Shown here in pieces: positions 48,853-58,544 of a stretch of DNA of 64,000 nucleotides (the stretch's first letter is position 1; every line of letters starts with the position of its first letter). The stretch comes from Oceanobacter sp045430275 (GTDB lineage Bacteria > Pseudomonadota > Gammaproteobacteria > Pseudomonadales > Oceanobacteraceae). A program made the position numbers and the translations under genes. The DNA is taken from assembly GCA_045430275.1 (NCBI GenBank), contig JAILXU010000005.1, forward strand, positions 62,001 to 126,000, given 5' to 3'. The notes under the pieces were generated by a model. The model searched no databases. It saw only the letters and a program-made list of their open reading frames with translations, and had not been told where the DNA came from.

Positions 48853-50319
48853 ATGGATTTATCTGACCTGTCTCGTGACGAGAAGCTGGAGTTGTATCGG
48901 CTTCTGGAGGAAAAGAGCAGGCGGCTGAAGTTCAACCGAATCAATGGCCTATTCCCGGATGAAGGCCCATTACGCCGGGCAATGTACCCGAAGCATGTTG
49001 AGTTTTTCCGGGCAGGACTGACCAAAACTGAGCGCCTGTTCATGGCAGGGAACCGGGTCGGAAAAACAGAGGCCGGTGGTGTCGAATTAACGTACCACTT
49101 GACTGGCAATTATCCCGAGTGGTGGGAAGGTAAGAAGATTGACCGGGCAATTTCTGCGCTGGCTGCGGGTGATACCAGTGCCACAACGCGGGACATCATC
49201 CAGAAGAAGCTGTGCGGTGGTGAGTACGGCACTGACAAGTGGGGCACGGGGTTAATACCTCGTCACCTACTGGGCAAGCCAACGCCAAAATCTGGCGTGC
49301 CAAAAGCCTATGAAGAAATCCTGGTCAAGCATGAGCCGACTGGTGAATGGTCAACGCTGAAGCTGAGAACCTATGAGCAGGGCCGAAAAATCTTCCAAGG
49401 TACGGAAGAAGACTTCATTTGGATGGATGAAGAGTGTCCATATGACGTTTATGAAGAGGCACTGGTTCGCCTGATGACAACCGGCGGCATTTTCATCCTG
49501 ACGTTTACGCCGCTGTCCGGCCTGACCGAGCTTGTGAAGTCGTTTTTGTCATCCTGCAAAAGCCAGGATATCAATGACGATTCCGAGCCTCGCTATAAAG
49601 TGCAGGCGGGGTGGAATCATGCTCCCCACCTCACAGAAGAACAAAAAGATAAACTGGCCAAAACGCTGAAGCTGAGGCCGCATCAGCTCAAGGCAAGGAA
49701 ATACGGTACTCCGTCTTTGGGAGCGGGTGCGGTTTATCCGCTGGATATTGAAGAGATCAAAGTGAAGCCGTTCATGATTCCAAAGTATTGGCCGAAGGCA
49801 TACGGCTTGGATGTTGGGTGGAACAGGACGGCTGGAATCTGGGGGGCTTGGGATAGAGAAAACGACATTGTTTACCTCTACTCGGAGCACTACATGGGGC
49901 AGTCGAGTGCGACCGAGCACTCTACCGCCATCAAAGGGCGTGGTAGCTGGATCAAGGGCACTATTGACCCTGCATCAAGAGGGCGCTCACAAAAAGACGG
50001 CGAGCGCCTGTTCGATGATTACGTTGATAACGGCCTTGATTTGGTGCTGGCAGACAACGCAGTCGAGGCCGGTATTGTTGCAGTCATGGAGCGTCTGATT
50101 ACAGGCAGGCTGAAAATATTTGGAACCTTGGGCAATCTCATTGATGAATTTGGCCTTTATCGCCGTGATGAAAAAAACGGCAAAGTTGTTAAAGAGGATG
50201 ATCACCTAATGGATGCCATGCGCTATCTGATCATGATGTTGATGGACGTTATGACAACCAAACCAATACCGCCTCCATCCAGCTCCAACAGCGGCCCGTC
50301 CGACTGGAGAGCCATGTGA
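48853..50319 (+). CDS. Terminase large subunit
   Basis: 488 residues. The packaging ATPase shows Walker A GNRVGKT (66-72) and Walker B FIWMDEE near 188-194. The C-terminal RNase-H-like nuclease has GLDVGW near 318, ADNAVEAG around 400 and DDHLMDAMRYL near 450. It drives DNA into the prohead and makes the packaging cut. It overlaps the portal start (GTGA). Confidence 0.95.
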   Translation: MDLSDLSRDEKLELYRLLEEKSRRLKFNRINGLFPDEGPLRRAMYPKHVEFFRAGLTKTERLFMAGNRVGKTEAGGVELTYHLTGNYPEWWEGKKIDRAISALAAGDTSATTRDIIQKKLCGGEYGTDKWGTGLIPRHLLGKPTPKSGVPKAYEEILVKHEPTGEWSTLKLRTYEQGRKIFQGTEEDFIWMDEECPYDVYEEALVRLMTTGGIFILTFTPLSGLTELVKSFLSSCKSQDINDDSEPRYKVQAGWNHAPHLTEEQKDKLAKTLKLRPHQLKARKYGTPSLGAGAVYPLDIEEIKVKPFMIPKYWPKAYGLDVGWNRTAGIWGAWDRENDIVYLYSEHYMGQSSATEHSTAIKGRGSWIKGTIDPASRGRSQKDGERLFDDYVDNGLDLVLADNAVEAGIVAVMERLITGRLKIFGTLGNLIDEFGLYRRDEKNGKVVKEDDHLMDAMRYLIMMLMDVMTTKPIPPPSSSNSGPSDWRAM

Positions 50320-52346
50320 TTTCCTCTCATGCCAAGCGCCTGCATAAAATCTTGCTGGAGATTGATCACCAACCATCATGGCGGGATGAAGCTGCGCGAT
50401 GCCATCAGTATTACGATGGTAAACAGTTGTCTCCCGAACTCATTAAGCGGCTACAAGAACGCAACATTCCCCAGTTGATCACTAATCTTATTCAGCCAAC
50501 CATCAATGGTGTACTGGGTATGGAGGCAAGAAGCCGAACTGATTGGTTTGTGCGGGCTGATGATGATGAGCACACCGAAGTGGCGGAAGGGTTGAATGTT
50601 CGCGTCAATGAAGGCTTGCGGACTGCAAAGGCCAATCGGGCCTGTGCTGAAGCGTATTCCGCCCAGGTGAAAGGCGGTTTGGGTTGGGTTGAGGTTAAGC
50701 CAAACAATGACCCGCTTGGATCTAAGTACCGTATTCGCCCGGTTCACTATAACGAAATTGAGTTCGACTGGCGCACTGATCCTGACCTGATCAACTGTAA
50801 CTGGCTACTCCGTAGTCGTTGGGTTGATAAAGACGAAGCCGAGGCGGCTTTTCCGAAGCACAAAGAACTCATCCGCCTTGCGGTGGGCAACTGGGATCAG
50901 TACGACACTCGGGCGCACGATGCTGGCGGGGAAGTGCTGAGTAATGCTCATGATGAATACCAGTACTGTACTCGCAAGGTCTCTGATTGGTTGAATGATG
51001 TCAGGGATATGGTTCGCATCTATGAGCTGTATTACCGCGTTTGGGAACGGGGTCTGATTATTCGCGATGAACAGGGTCGGGCGGTTGTGTTCAACGAGAA
51101 CAATCGCCTTCACATGGCCCTGGTGGCGGGGCAGCGAGTTACGCTTGAGAAACGTATGGTGCCATCGCTGCGCTTGAGCTGGTTTATTGGGCCGCACCAT
51201 GTGGCCGACATGCCAAGCCCACACCCTCACAACCACTTCCCTTACGTGCCGTTTTTTGCGGCGCGAGAGGACGAGACGCTGATTCCGTATGGCCTTATTC
51301 GAGGCATGTTGTCGCCACAGGATGAGATCAACTTCAGGCGCATTAAGCTGACCGCTGGCCTGAATCAGAAGCGCATCATCATGGACGATAACGCCACAAA
51401 GATGAGTGATGAGTCCTTGCGAAATGAGGTTCACCGGCAAGACGGTATTGTGAAACTGGATGGTAGTGCAACAAAGCGGGACGGCACCAAGCCGCGATTC
51501 GAAATCCAACAAGATTCCGGCATTCACCAGCAGCAGTTCAGCGTTATGACGGACTCGATGAAAAACCTGCAGGAGGTTGGCGGTATCTACAACGCCTTCC
51601 TTGGAAAAGACGGCGGTGCCCAATCTGGTGTGGCCATTAATAGCCTGGTCGAGCAAGGGGCCACCACTCTGGCTGACATCAATGACAACTATCACTGGGC
51701 CAGAAAGCAAGTGGGTGAACTGGTGCTGGCGCATGAAGTGGAAGAGCTGAGGGAAAGGCAGAACATATCGGTCATGGTGCCGGGCAAGTATGGGAAAAAG
51801 GCCAAGAAAGTGGTTTTGAATCAAGCTGGTGATGGCAAGGAAGTCAGTAATGCCGTGGCCCACGCAAAGACCCAAGTTGTTCTGGGCGAAGTTCAGCAGT
51901 CGCAAGGATATCGAGCACAAGTCACGCAAATGCTTCTGGATCTGGTTGGCAAGATGCCGCAAGAAATCCAGCTTCCTTCGATGAGCCTAATTCTTGATCA
52001 GATAGATTTGCCAGAAGAGAAGAAGTCTGAACTTCAGAAAATCATCAATAAGGTCACCGGCCAAGCAGATCCTGACGAAATGGACGAGCAGGAGCGTGCA
52101 GCATTGCAGCAGCAACAGAAGAAGCAGCAGGCCATGGATGAGCTGGGTATGAAGGAGATCATGCTCAAGCTGCAAGAACTGGAAGCGAAAATTCAGAAAA
52201 CCGGTGCTGACACTCAACTGACGACAGAGAAGGCAGGCACAGAGCAGATGAAACAGAAGGAAATGGCGGCCCAGATCAGGCGGGAATCCGCCGTGGCACC
52301 GCCGCTTCCAAGACGATTACGACAACCACAGCAGGTAGAACAATGA
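50316..52346 (+). CDS. Portal protein, P22-like
   Basis: 676 residues from a GTG start. WRDEAARCHQYYDGKQLSPELIKRLQERNIPQLITNLIQPTINGVLGMEARSRTD is the typical N-terminus of the P22 portal family. The long Gln/Glu-rich C-terminal helix corresponds to the barrel. Twelve copies should form the DNA channel at one capsid vertex. Overlaps TerL and the following gene. Confidence 0.92.
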   Translation: MISSHAKRLHKILLEIDHQPSWRDEAARCHQYYDGKQLSPELIKRLQERNIPQLITNLIQPTINGVLGMEARSRTDWFVRADDDEHTEVAEGLNVRVNEGLRTAKANRACAEAYSAQVKGGLGWVEVKPNNDPLGSKYRIRPVHYNEIEFDWRTDPDLINCNWLLRSRWVDKDEAEAAFPKHKELIRLAVGNWDQYDTRAHDAGGEVLSNAHDEYQYCTRKVSDWLNDVRDMVRIYELYYRVWERGLIIRDEQGRAVVFNENNRLHMALVAGQRVTLEKRMVPSLRLSWFIGPHHVADMPSPHPHNHFPYVPFFAAREDETLIPYGLIRGMLSPQDEINFRRIKLTAGLNQKRIIMDDNATKMSDESLRNEVHRQDGIVKLDGSATKRDGTKPRFEIQQDSGIHQQQFSVMTDSMKNLQEVGGIYNAFLGKDGGAQSGVAINSLVEQGATTLADINDNYHWARKQVGELVLAHEVEELRERQNISVMVPGKYGKKAKKVVLNQAGDGKEVSNAVAHAKTQVVLGEVQQSQGYRAQVTQMLLDLVGKMPQEIQLPSMSLILDQIDLPEEKKSELQKIINKVTGQADPDEMDEQERAALQQQQKKQQAMDELGMKEIMLKLQELEAKIQKTGADTQLTTEKAGTEQMKQKEMAAQIRRESAVAPPLPRRLRQPQQVEQ

Positions 52347-52621
52347 ATGAAGAAAAGGTCAGTCCAGAGCGTATAGAGTCTTTGGTGGATTCGCTGGAGT
52401 TCAAGTTTCAACGCGTTGAGCAAACAACCGTGACGGCATGCTGGGCATTTTTGCCAAATGGCTTCCAGGTTGGGTATGGGGATTCAGCCTGTGTTGACCC
52501 TGATAGCTACAATCAGGCCGATGGTGAGCAGTATGCCAAAGAGAACTGCTTGGTCGATGCTACCAACAAACTCTGGGAGCTTGAAGGCTACCGTTTGGCT
52601 ATTGAGCTGAACCCCGTATAG
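52343..52621 (+). CDS. N4 gp49/Sf6 gene 66 family protein
   Basis: 92 residues. TVTACWAFLPNGFQVGYGDSACVDPDSYNQADGEQYAKENCLVDATNKLWELEGYRL matches the small gp49/66 family: NGF-x-V then SACV, then KIWxLEGY. These are common in many phages and of unknown role. Two terminators follow. Confidence 0.85.
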   Translation: MNEEKVSPERIESLVDSLEFKFQRVEQTTVTACWAFLPNGFQVGYGDSACVDPDSYNQADGEQYAKENCLVDATNKLWELEGYRLAIELNPV

Positions 52622-52640
52622 CAAAGTAACAGTTTTAACA

Positions 52641-52663
52641 AACCCGCTTCGGCGGGTTTTTTT
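52641..52663 (+). terminator. Intrinsic terminator 1 before the scaffold gene
   Basis: Stem aacccgc/gcgggtt with TTCG loop, then a T run. Confidence 0.9.
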
Positions 52664-52692
52664 ATGCCCGCAATTCAGCGCCGCCAATACAG

Positions 52693-52721
52693 AAAGCCCA
52701 TTCATTCGAGTGGGCTTTTTT
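52693..52721 (+). terminator. Intrinsic terminator 2 before the scaffold gene
   Basis: Stem aaagccca/tgggcttt with a 10-base loop, then a T run. Together with the one 52 bases upstream it makes a tandem barrier inside the structural gene block; no obvious promoter sits between it and the scaffold gene. Confidence 0.85.
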
Positions 52722-52774
52722 ATTTTCGGACGCCTGACCGATAGACGGCAAACCAACCAAAGAGCAGGTAAACC

Positions 52775-53776
52775 ATGAACGACAAAACTACCCAGGTAAG
52801 TCTTGATGAAGCGCTGTTATCCGGTGACCCGGAGTTAATGGAACAGGCGCTGGCAGGGCAAGCAGGCGAAGAGGATGTATTTGTTGAAGTCGATAGTTTG
52901 GCTGAAAACAAAACCGTTTCATCCGGCGGGCAGGCAAGTGAGCCAGAGACAGCTTCTGAGGGTGAGCAGCAGGCCGATGAGGGCGCTGCCGATGATCTTG
53001 ACAGGGTCATTGTTGGCAAGTCTGGAAAGCACGAAATCCCATATTCCGTGCTGGAACAGGAGCGCCACCAACGCCAAGAAGCTGAGCGCGCACTGGAAGC
53101 CGAACGCACGCGAAATCAAGAGCTGGAACAGCAGCGTCAGAACAATGAAACGGCTATCAGCAATGCAAGGCAGCAACTCGAAGCCAAAGGCATGGATGTC
53201 GAGCAGGTTTTCAGTGACCCCAATGCCATTACCGATGAAACCTGGAAGGAAATCGCTGAGGACTACGGCCCATTGGGTCGAGTGGTTAAGGCGTTATTTG
53301 ACCAGAAAGACGGCATTCAGCAGGCACAGGCTGTTCAACAGCCCTCTGAGGGTTCGCAACACATTGCGACTGATCCGCTTCAGGTAGCGATTCAAGGGAA
53401 TGCAGACCTTAGCTCTTGGCAGAACACCGACCCAGACCGCTGGGCACAGGCCATATCCATCGACACAAAGCTCCGTCAAGACCCCGCATGGGCAAACAAG
53501 CCCATGGAAGACCGGTTCGCGGAAGTCGCAAAGCAAACCAAGCAAGCATTTGGGGACGACCTTCAATCTCGTGCCCAAGCCATTATTGATAAAACCCAGC
53601 CAAATACTCCGTCCTCTCTGTCTGATATAGGCAAGCCTTCCAGTCATAGCAAGCCATTAAATGAGCGTGTAGACAGCATGTCAGATGCTGATCTTATGTC
53701 TGAGGTTGGCACTATGTCTGAATCAGATTTGGACGATATTTTTGCGCAGGGTTTTAGTCGAGGAGATCGATTATGA
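52775..53776 (+). CDS. Capsid scaffolding protein
   Basis: 333 residues, very acidic at the N-terminus, with a central coiled coil (SVLEQERHQRQEAERALEAERTRNQELEQQ, about 90-130) and a more ordered C-terminal half. Composition, length and location directly before the capsid gene are those of podovirus scaffolds. The stop overlaps the capsid ATG. Confidence 0.82.
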   Translation: MNDKTTQVSLDEALLSGDPELMEQALAGQAGEEDVFVEVDSLAENKTVSSGGQASEPETASEGEQQADEGAADDLDRVIVGKSGKHEIPYSVLEQERHQRQEAERALEAERTRNQELEQQRQNNETAISNARQQLEAKGMDVEQVFSDPNAITDETWKEIAEDYGPLGRVVKALFDQKDGIQQAQAVQQPSEGSQHIATDPLQVAIQGNADLSSWQNTDPDRWAQAISIDTKLRQDPAWANKPMEDRFAEVAKQTKQAFGDDLQSRAQAIIDKTQPNTPSSLSDIGKPSSHSKPLNERVDSMSDADLMSEVGTMSESDLDDIFAQGFSRGDRL

Positions 53777-54996
53777 CCACCGTAGCGTCAAACCGCGCAT
53801 TCAATGCCGCACTGTTCACCGAAGCGACACGAAACCGCAACTTCACTAATTTGATGACCGAAGGTGCGCCCAAAAAAGCCAAGGGCGGAAAGGGGACTTC
53901 TGCCCAAACATCTTCCCATATGCCAGTTGTCCGAGTGACCGATCTCACCAAGACTGCTGGCAACGAAGTGGAAGTGGACATTGTTCACCAGTTGTCAGCG
54001 TCTCCGACAATGGGCGACCGCAAGCTGGAAGGTCGTGGTGAGTCCATGACCACAGCCAGCATGGACATGAAAATCGACCAGGGACGCCACTTGGTTAATG
54101 CTGGCGGCAAGATGGCCCAGCAGCGTACCAAGCACAAGCTGGAAGGCATTGCCCGGACATTGCTGTCTGATAATTATTTTAGCCGCCTGACCGACGAAAC
54201 CACCCTGTACCACTTGGCGGGTGCGCGTGGTTCGCTGCTGGACTCAGATATGATTGTGCCCTTGGCAAGTCATGATGAGTTTTCAGAGATCGTGGTAAAT
54301 CCGTTGGCCCCACCAACGTATGACCGCCACTACTTTGCGAATGACGAAGCGGGCCTGGATGCTCTGGATTCGTCTGATGTATTCAGTCTGGGCGATGTAG
54401 AGCGCGTGCGATTGGGGATCGATGAAATGCCATCGATGCGAATGCAGCCGATCAAGTACAAGGATGATGTATTGGCGGATGAAGATCCATTGTATGTTCA
54501 ATACCTGACACCGCGTCAGTTCTATGACTTCAAGCAGACCACCAGTCACAAAGACTTGCAAACCCTGATGTCGAACGCCATGCGCCGCACATCTGGCTTC
54601 CGTCATCCTCTGTTCATGGGTGACTGCTTCCTGTGGGAAGGCATCCTGATCAAGAAAATGCCGGGTAAGTTCATTGAGTTTGCGGCGGGTCATGTTGTGG
54701 ATGTGAGTACTAATACCAACAACGCCCAGACCACCACGGTGGCTCCAAACGTGAAGGTTCATCGTAGCATTGTCCTGGGCGGCCAGGCTTTGGCTCACGC
54801 CTTTGGTAACTCTGGAACCGTAGACGGGCCGGATGCAGGATTCATCGGCATGACCAAAGAAAATACCGACCACGACAACTCTACCGAAATCTCCATTCGC
54901 TGGATGGACGGCAAGAAGAAGATTCGATTTGCCGACAAGAATGGTCGCGTCAATGACCACGGTGTGATCGTTTTGGATACCGCTGTATCTGGCTGA
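53773..54996 (+). CDS. Major capsid protein, N4-gp56/DUF4043 type
   Basis: 407 residues. VTDLTKTAGNEVEVDIVHQLSASPTMGDRKLEGRGESMTTASMDMKIDQGRHLVNAGGKMAQQRTKHKL is characteristic of the N4-gp56 family of HK97-fold capsid proteins. No cleavable delta domain is apparent. It is preceded by the scaffold gene and followed by small virion genes. Confidence 0.9.
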   Translation: MTTVASNRAFNAALFTEATRNRNFTNLMTEGAPKKAKGGKGTSAQTSSHMPVVRVTDLTKTAGNEVEVDIVHQLSASPTMGDRKLEGRGESMTTASMDMKIDQGRHLVNAGGKMAQQRTKHKLEGIARTLLSDNYFSRLTDETTLYHLAGARGSLLDSDMIVPLASHDEFSEIVVNPLAPPTYDRHYFANDEAGLDALDSSDVFSLGDVERVRLGIDEMPSMRMQPIKYKDDVLADEDPLYVQYLTPRQFYDFKQTTSHKDLQTLMSNAMRRTSGFRHPLFMGDCFLWEGILIKKMPGKFIEFAAGHVVDVSTNTNNAQTTTVAPNVKVHRSIVLGGQALAHAFGNSGTVDGPDAGFIGMTKENTDHDNSTEISIRWMDGKKKIRFADKNGRVNDHGVIVLDTAVSG

Positions 54997-55057
54997 TTTT
55001 CCCGTGAACTGGGCGGGCTGCTTGCTCGCCTTTTCTGATCTATGGAGTATTTTTTCA

Positions 55058-55480
55058 ATGGCAAAACACAATGCGGCGAGTATTCGTACTCGCACACCGA
55101 ATGGCACCTATGGCGTGCTCAATAAAGTACATGGTAAGGCCACCATGGCCTCAACACCCGCGAACGATGTGGTGCATGTTCTGCGCTTGGATCAGGGGTG
55201 TACCTTCTACGGAATTACGATTCATTACGATGCCATGGGTTCTGGCACCGGTCTGAAGGTAGGAATTTCATATCCCAACCCGCTGAACAATGCCTCCCTG
55301 GTTGATGACGATGATGCGTTCCTGACCGTGGCTAGCACATCGTCTGCTGGCAAGTCGGTATGGGACGGCGCGCCGTTTACCACCGAAGCCCTGGTTGAAA
55401 TCACGGTGACGGTTACCGGTGCAGCAGCAACCGGTGATGTAACTGTTATCCCTGAGTACGTGTATCGCGGTGCGGCCTGA
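55058..55480 (+). CDS. Putative capsid decoration or minor head protein
   Basis: 140 residues from ATG 55058 (MAKHNAASIRTRTPNG). All-beta appearance (TFYGITIHYDAMGSGTGLKVGISYPNP; VEITVTVTGAAATGDVTVIPEY). The position immediately after the capsid gene suggests a decoration or stabilising protein. No family is recognised. Confidence 0.55.
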   Translation: MAKHNAASIRTRTPNGTYGVLNKVHGKATMASTPANDVVHVLRLDQGCTFYGITIHYDAMGSGTGLKVGISYPNPLNNASLVDDDDAFLTVASTSSAGKSVWDGAPFTTEALVEITVTVTGAAATGDVTVIPEYVYRGAA

Positions 55481-55498
55481 TTCGCACGGTAAACCCAG

Positions 55499-55521
55499 CC
55501 CGGCCTTGTGCCGGGTTTTTT
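55499..55521 (+). terminator. Intrinsic terminator before a virion gene
   Basis: Stem cccggc/gccggg with loop cttgt and a T run, followed at once by a TCTGGAG ribosome site for the gene at 55538. Same layout as at 27039, 44297 and 47251. Confidence 0.85.
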
Positions 55522-55537
55522 GTTTCTGGAGACTGTA

Positions 55538-56095
55538 ATGAAAAATGTTGTGGCCATTGCCTACATTGGCAAAAAGAAAAACAAGACGTTTCGTGGCATC
55601 TATTTTGACGCTCGATTCGCTGTTCGCCATGTATCCCCGGAGCTGGCCACTGAAATGGTCAAGTATAAGGATGTTTTTGTAGAAGAAGGAAAGCTCGAAG
55701 ATATTCGCGAACAGCTTGAGAAGGTGTTTGCCGAAGAAGAAGCACGCCAGTTGGCGGTATCGAAAGAAGCCAACGTGGCTGAACCCTTGGAGGTTCTGCG
55801 CTTTGCTATCAACCGCTGCATTGACGCTGGCCAGTCTGATCAGGCGATGACCATGGTGCGGGAAATGTTGGCCCCTGAGCCTACTGAGATGCCGAATCCT
55901 GATCCGGGTACTGGTGAGGAAATTGATCGCACGGAAATTGAAGCAATTCAGGCGGCCATTTTGGCTCTTGATTCTGAAAACACTGAAACGGATTTCACCA
56001 CCACCGGCAAACCACGTGTAAAGGCAGTTGAGCGCGTTCTCGGGCGTGATGTGACCTCTGAACAGGTGGATACTGCCTGGAATGAAATCAAGTGA
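55538..56095 (+). CDS. Putative head-completion protein, unknown
   Basis: 185 residues from ATG 55538 behind TCTGGAG. A beta N-terminus (FRGIYFDARFAVRHVSPELA) is followed by a long acidic helix. The C-terminus (TDFTTTGKPRVKAVERVLGRDVTSEQVDTAWNEI) resembles a short domain seen in several phage head proteins. No confident family. Confidence 0.55.
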   Translation: MKNVVAIAYIGKKKNKTFRGIYFDARFAVRHVSPELATEMVKYKDVFVEEGKLEDIREQLEKVFAEEEARQLAVSKEANVAEPLEVLRFAINRCIDAGQSDQAMTMVREMLAPEPTEMPNPDPGTGEEIDRTEIEAIQAAILALDSENTETDFTTTGKPRVKAVERVLGRDVTSEQVDTAWNEIK

Positions 56096-56679
56096 GTGCT
56101 CTGCACATTGACTTCACGGACTTCGGCAAAATTGTTCGTGATGTTCGCCTTGAGCTACCGGGTGTGCTTGATGCCAGTATCCTGGATATGTGTGCTCTGG
56201 TGATGGCTGATTTCTGTGAAGAAACCCAGGCATACCGTGAGAGCATCACCTTGAATGCCGGTGTGGCTGCATTTGATCTGGTGCCACCACACAGTGACGC
56301 CATTGTGATTGGTATTGCGTCAATCGAGCTGGACGGTCAACTGGTCGAGCCTGGTGGCTATCGCCAGTCATCCCCTGACCTGATTGAATTTGCTGACGTG
56401 CTCAAGTCAGATGCCACTGCCATTGTTGTACTCAAGCCTGAAGACGACACAGACCGGGCACCAAAATCCATTCTGGAGCGCTGGCGGCAGGTAATCGGAC
56501 TTGGCGTGAAAAGCCGCTTCATGCTGCAGCCCAGCCTGAGCTGGAGCAATCCAAGCCTTGGCCTTCAGTACCGTCGTGAGTATCTGCACCGGGTTTCGGC
56601 TGCGGCGGCTGATGTCCGCAATGAATTTTCTGTCACCCGTCGTGGCAGCTCCCCTCACAAAATTAATGTCTACTACTGA
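56092..56679 (+). CDS. Putative head-tail adaptor/tail protein
   Basis: 195 residues from a GTG that overlaps the previous stop. It starts with a helical segment (FGKIVRDVRLELPGVLDASILDMCALVMADFCEE) and continues as beta strands. Located between head genes and a DUF6682 adaptor. Function inferred by position. Confidence 0.55.
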   Translation: MSALHIDFTDFGKIVRDVRLELPGVLDASILDMCALVMADFCEETQAYRESITLNAGVAAFDLVPPHSDAIVIGIASIELDGQLVEPGGYRQSSPDLIEFADVLKSDATAIVVLKPEDDTDRAPKSILERWRQVIGLGVKSRFMLQPSLSWSNPSLGLQYRREYLHRVSAAAADVRNEFSVTRRGSSPHKINVYY

Positions 56680-56687
56680 GGTGGCTT

Positions 56688-57356
56688 ATGTCCACTACGA
56701 CTGTTAAGACCATCATTGATCGGGTGAAAAATCAGTTGCTGGAAACAACAACTGAAGGTGTCCGATGGAATAATGAAGAGTTGCTTGGCTGGCTGAATGA
56801 CTTTTACCAGTTCGCCTGTATGCACTTGCCAGACCGCTTTGCTGATGTCCGCACTTTCACTTGCGTTGCGGGTACACGGCAAGACCTGCCTGCTGATATG
56901 GAGCAGTTGCTGGATGTCATCCGAAACAAGGATGGTAATTTGAGGGCTGTACGAAAGGTTGAGCGTCGAATGCTTGATCAGACTCGCCCTGAGTGGCATT
57001 CGGAAACAGCAAGCACGGTTCAAGAGGGGTGGTGCTTTGATGATATGTACCCCAAGGTCTTTTTTGTAACACCCCCTGCGAGTGCTGGGTCAACGCTGGA
57101 AATTAGCGGGTCGGTAGTTCCAACGGCTCACCCTATTGGCGATTACGACGATGCCACCACAACTATCAAGTGCCCGGATAACATGGCACCTGCATCCATC
57201 GACTACATTCTGTCTAGATCCTACGGCAAGGATGCTGATTACTCCGGGAACGCCCAGCGTGAACAGAACTCAATGAACCGCTGCCTTAATGCACTTGGTC
57301 TTTCTCAGCAAATCCAGTTCAAATCCAGCCCCAATAATCCCGACAACGACCGATAA
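56688..57356 (+). CDS. Adaptor protein, DUF6682-like
   Basis: 222 residues. WNNEELLGWLNDFYQFACMHLPDRFADVRTFTCVAGTRQDLPADMEQLLDVIRN is the DUF6682-type pattern (ELL-x-WLNDxxxxI, then a TxxLxAGTxQxLP strand). These podovirus proteins are thought to connect portal and tail. The C-terminus (PASIDYILSRSYGKDADYSGNAQREQ) also fits. Confidence 0.72.
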   Translation: MSTTTVKTIIDRVKNQLLETTTEGVRWNNEELLGWLNDFYQFACMHLPDRFADVRTFTCVAGTRQDLPADMEQLLDVIRNKDGNLRAVRKVERRMLDQTRPEWHSETASTVQEGWCFDDMYPKVFFVTPPASAGSTLEISGSVVPTAHPIGDYDDATTTIKCPDNMAPASIDYILSRSYGKDADYSGNAQREQNSMNRCLNALGLSQQIQFKSSPNNPDNDR

Positions 57357-57362
57357 TCCACC

Positions 57363-58544
57363 ATGATTGATTTCAAGCCTATCGTTCGTGGTAGGACTCA
57401 TGCTGTCCGCTTGGTAGTGACAGACAGTGCTGACGAGTCCTTGGTTGATGTTACTGGCTGGCGTATTCGTGTTGGCCTGGGGCGCTCTCGAAGAGCGCTG
57501 GGGACTGAATTTACGAAAGAGTCTACGGGCACTGGGGATGGGGCATTGCTGGGTCAAGTGCAGATTGATTTTAATGCGTCTGAAACATCTGGAATTGGGC
57601 CTCATGCCGTTACGGTTGATGTCAGCCTATCCTCTACCTCGGGGTTATTTCGTCCAGTATTGATTGGTGCTGCACAGGTGCTGGATGAAAGCGAATACCT
57701 TGAGAGATTTATTCAAAATCAAGCAGGGTCTGGATCAACCTCACAAGTAGCAAACTCTCAAACTGAATCCGTCTCGGTGCTTCTTGATATGTCCGACGAC
57801 CCGGCTACTGATATTCGGGTTAATGCCATTCTGGAGGTGGATGATCCTCAGCAATCATCAATCATCAGAGCCGTTCGACAATTGGCTATTGAGGCTGAGG
57901 AGTCGGCATCCAGAGCTGCAGAATCTTCAGCTCTATCAGCAAAAGCAATTAGAGCAATAGAGGGTCGTATTTCTGACATAGAAACTCGGTGTGATGTCAG
58001 TGACTTTATGATAACTGATGCTCCTCGCTCTGGGGATCTTGTGAGGTTGTACAACCCTGGGGTTGATGATGCTCTGATTCCTATTGAAAGACTGGTCGAA
58101 TTTTTTGCTGCCCAGCCCCTGGTGATTTCATCTCATCAGGCTGTATCTCAGGTAGATTCATTCGCTCCAGCGGGCTATGTGATTTTTACAATTCAGGTCA
58201 ATAATTCGCTGGGCGTTGTCTTTTCGTTGGAATCTTCAGGTGACAGCCACCTGCTGGTAATTGACTCGACCACTGGTGCGGTGGAGTTGATTAGCTCTCC
58301 CGATTCTGGACGATCTTCATATAGCTTCACAGTCGTAGCAACTAATGCTGTTGGCAGTATTTCAATGGGAGTGGACATACCTGTAGGTACAGGCGGCAGC
58401 GGTGGCGGGGGATCTGGCGGCAGCAGCGGTGGCGGGGGATCTGGCGGCGGCGGTGACGACAGGTTTGTCATCAACAGTATCGGTTACCTTGTACCCGATG
58501 GAATACTAATACCAACTGGCTACATCAAGCCTGGGAGCGAATAA
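57363..58544 (+). CDS. Tail appendage protein with cadherin-like domain and Gly/Ser linker
   Basis: 393 residues. An N-terminal beta domain, a helical segment (RAVRQLAIEAEESASRAAESSALSAKAIRAIEGRI), then a cadherin-like module (VVFSLESSGDSHLLVIDSTTGAVELI..YSFTVVATNAVGS). A flexible Gly/Ser-rich tract lies at about 340-370 and a short hydrophobic end domain (NSIGYLVPDGILIPTGYI). A tail fibre or tip protein is likely. Confidence 0.6.
   Translation: MIDFKPIVRGRTHAVRLVVTDSADESLVDVTGWRIRVGLGRSRRALGTEFTKESTGTGDGALLGQVQIDFNASETSGIGPHAVTVDVSLSSTSGLFRPVLIGAAQVLDESEYLERFIQNQAGSGSTSQVANSQTESVSVLLDMSDDPATDIRVNAILEVDDPQQSSIIRAVRQLAIEAEESASRAAESSALSAKAIRAIEGRISDIETRCDVSDFMITDAPRSGDLVRLYNPGVDDALIPIERLVEFFAAQPLVISSHQAVSQVDSFAPAGYVIFTIQVNNSLGVVFSLESSGDSHLLVIDSTTGAVELISSPDSGRSSYSFTVVATNAVGSISMGVDIPVGTGGSGGGGSGGSSGGGGSGGGGDDRFVINSIGYLVPDGILIPTGYIKPGSE

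Noticed and set aside
50805..51962. 385-codon minus-strand frame
   Set aside because: Antisense to the portal gene, a well-supported family member; shadow of its codon bias.
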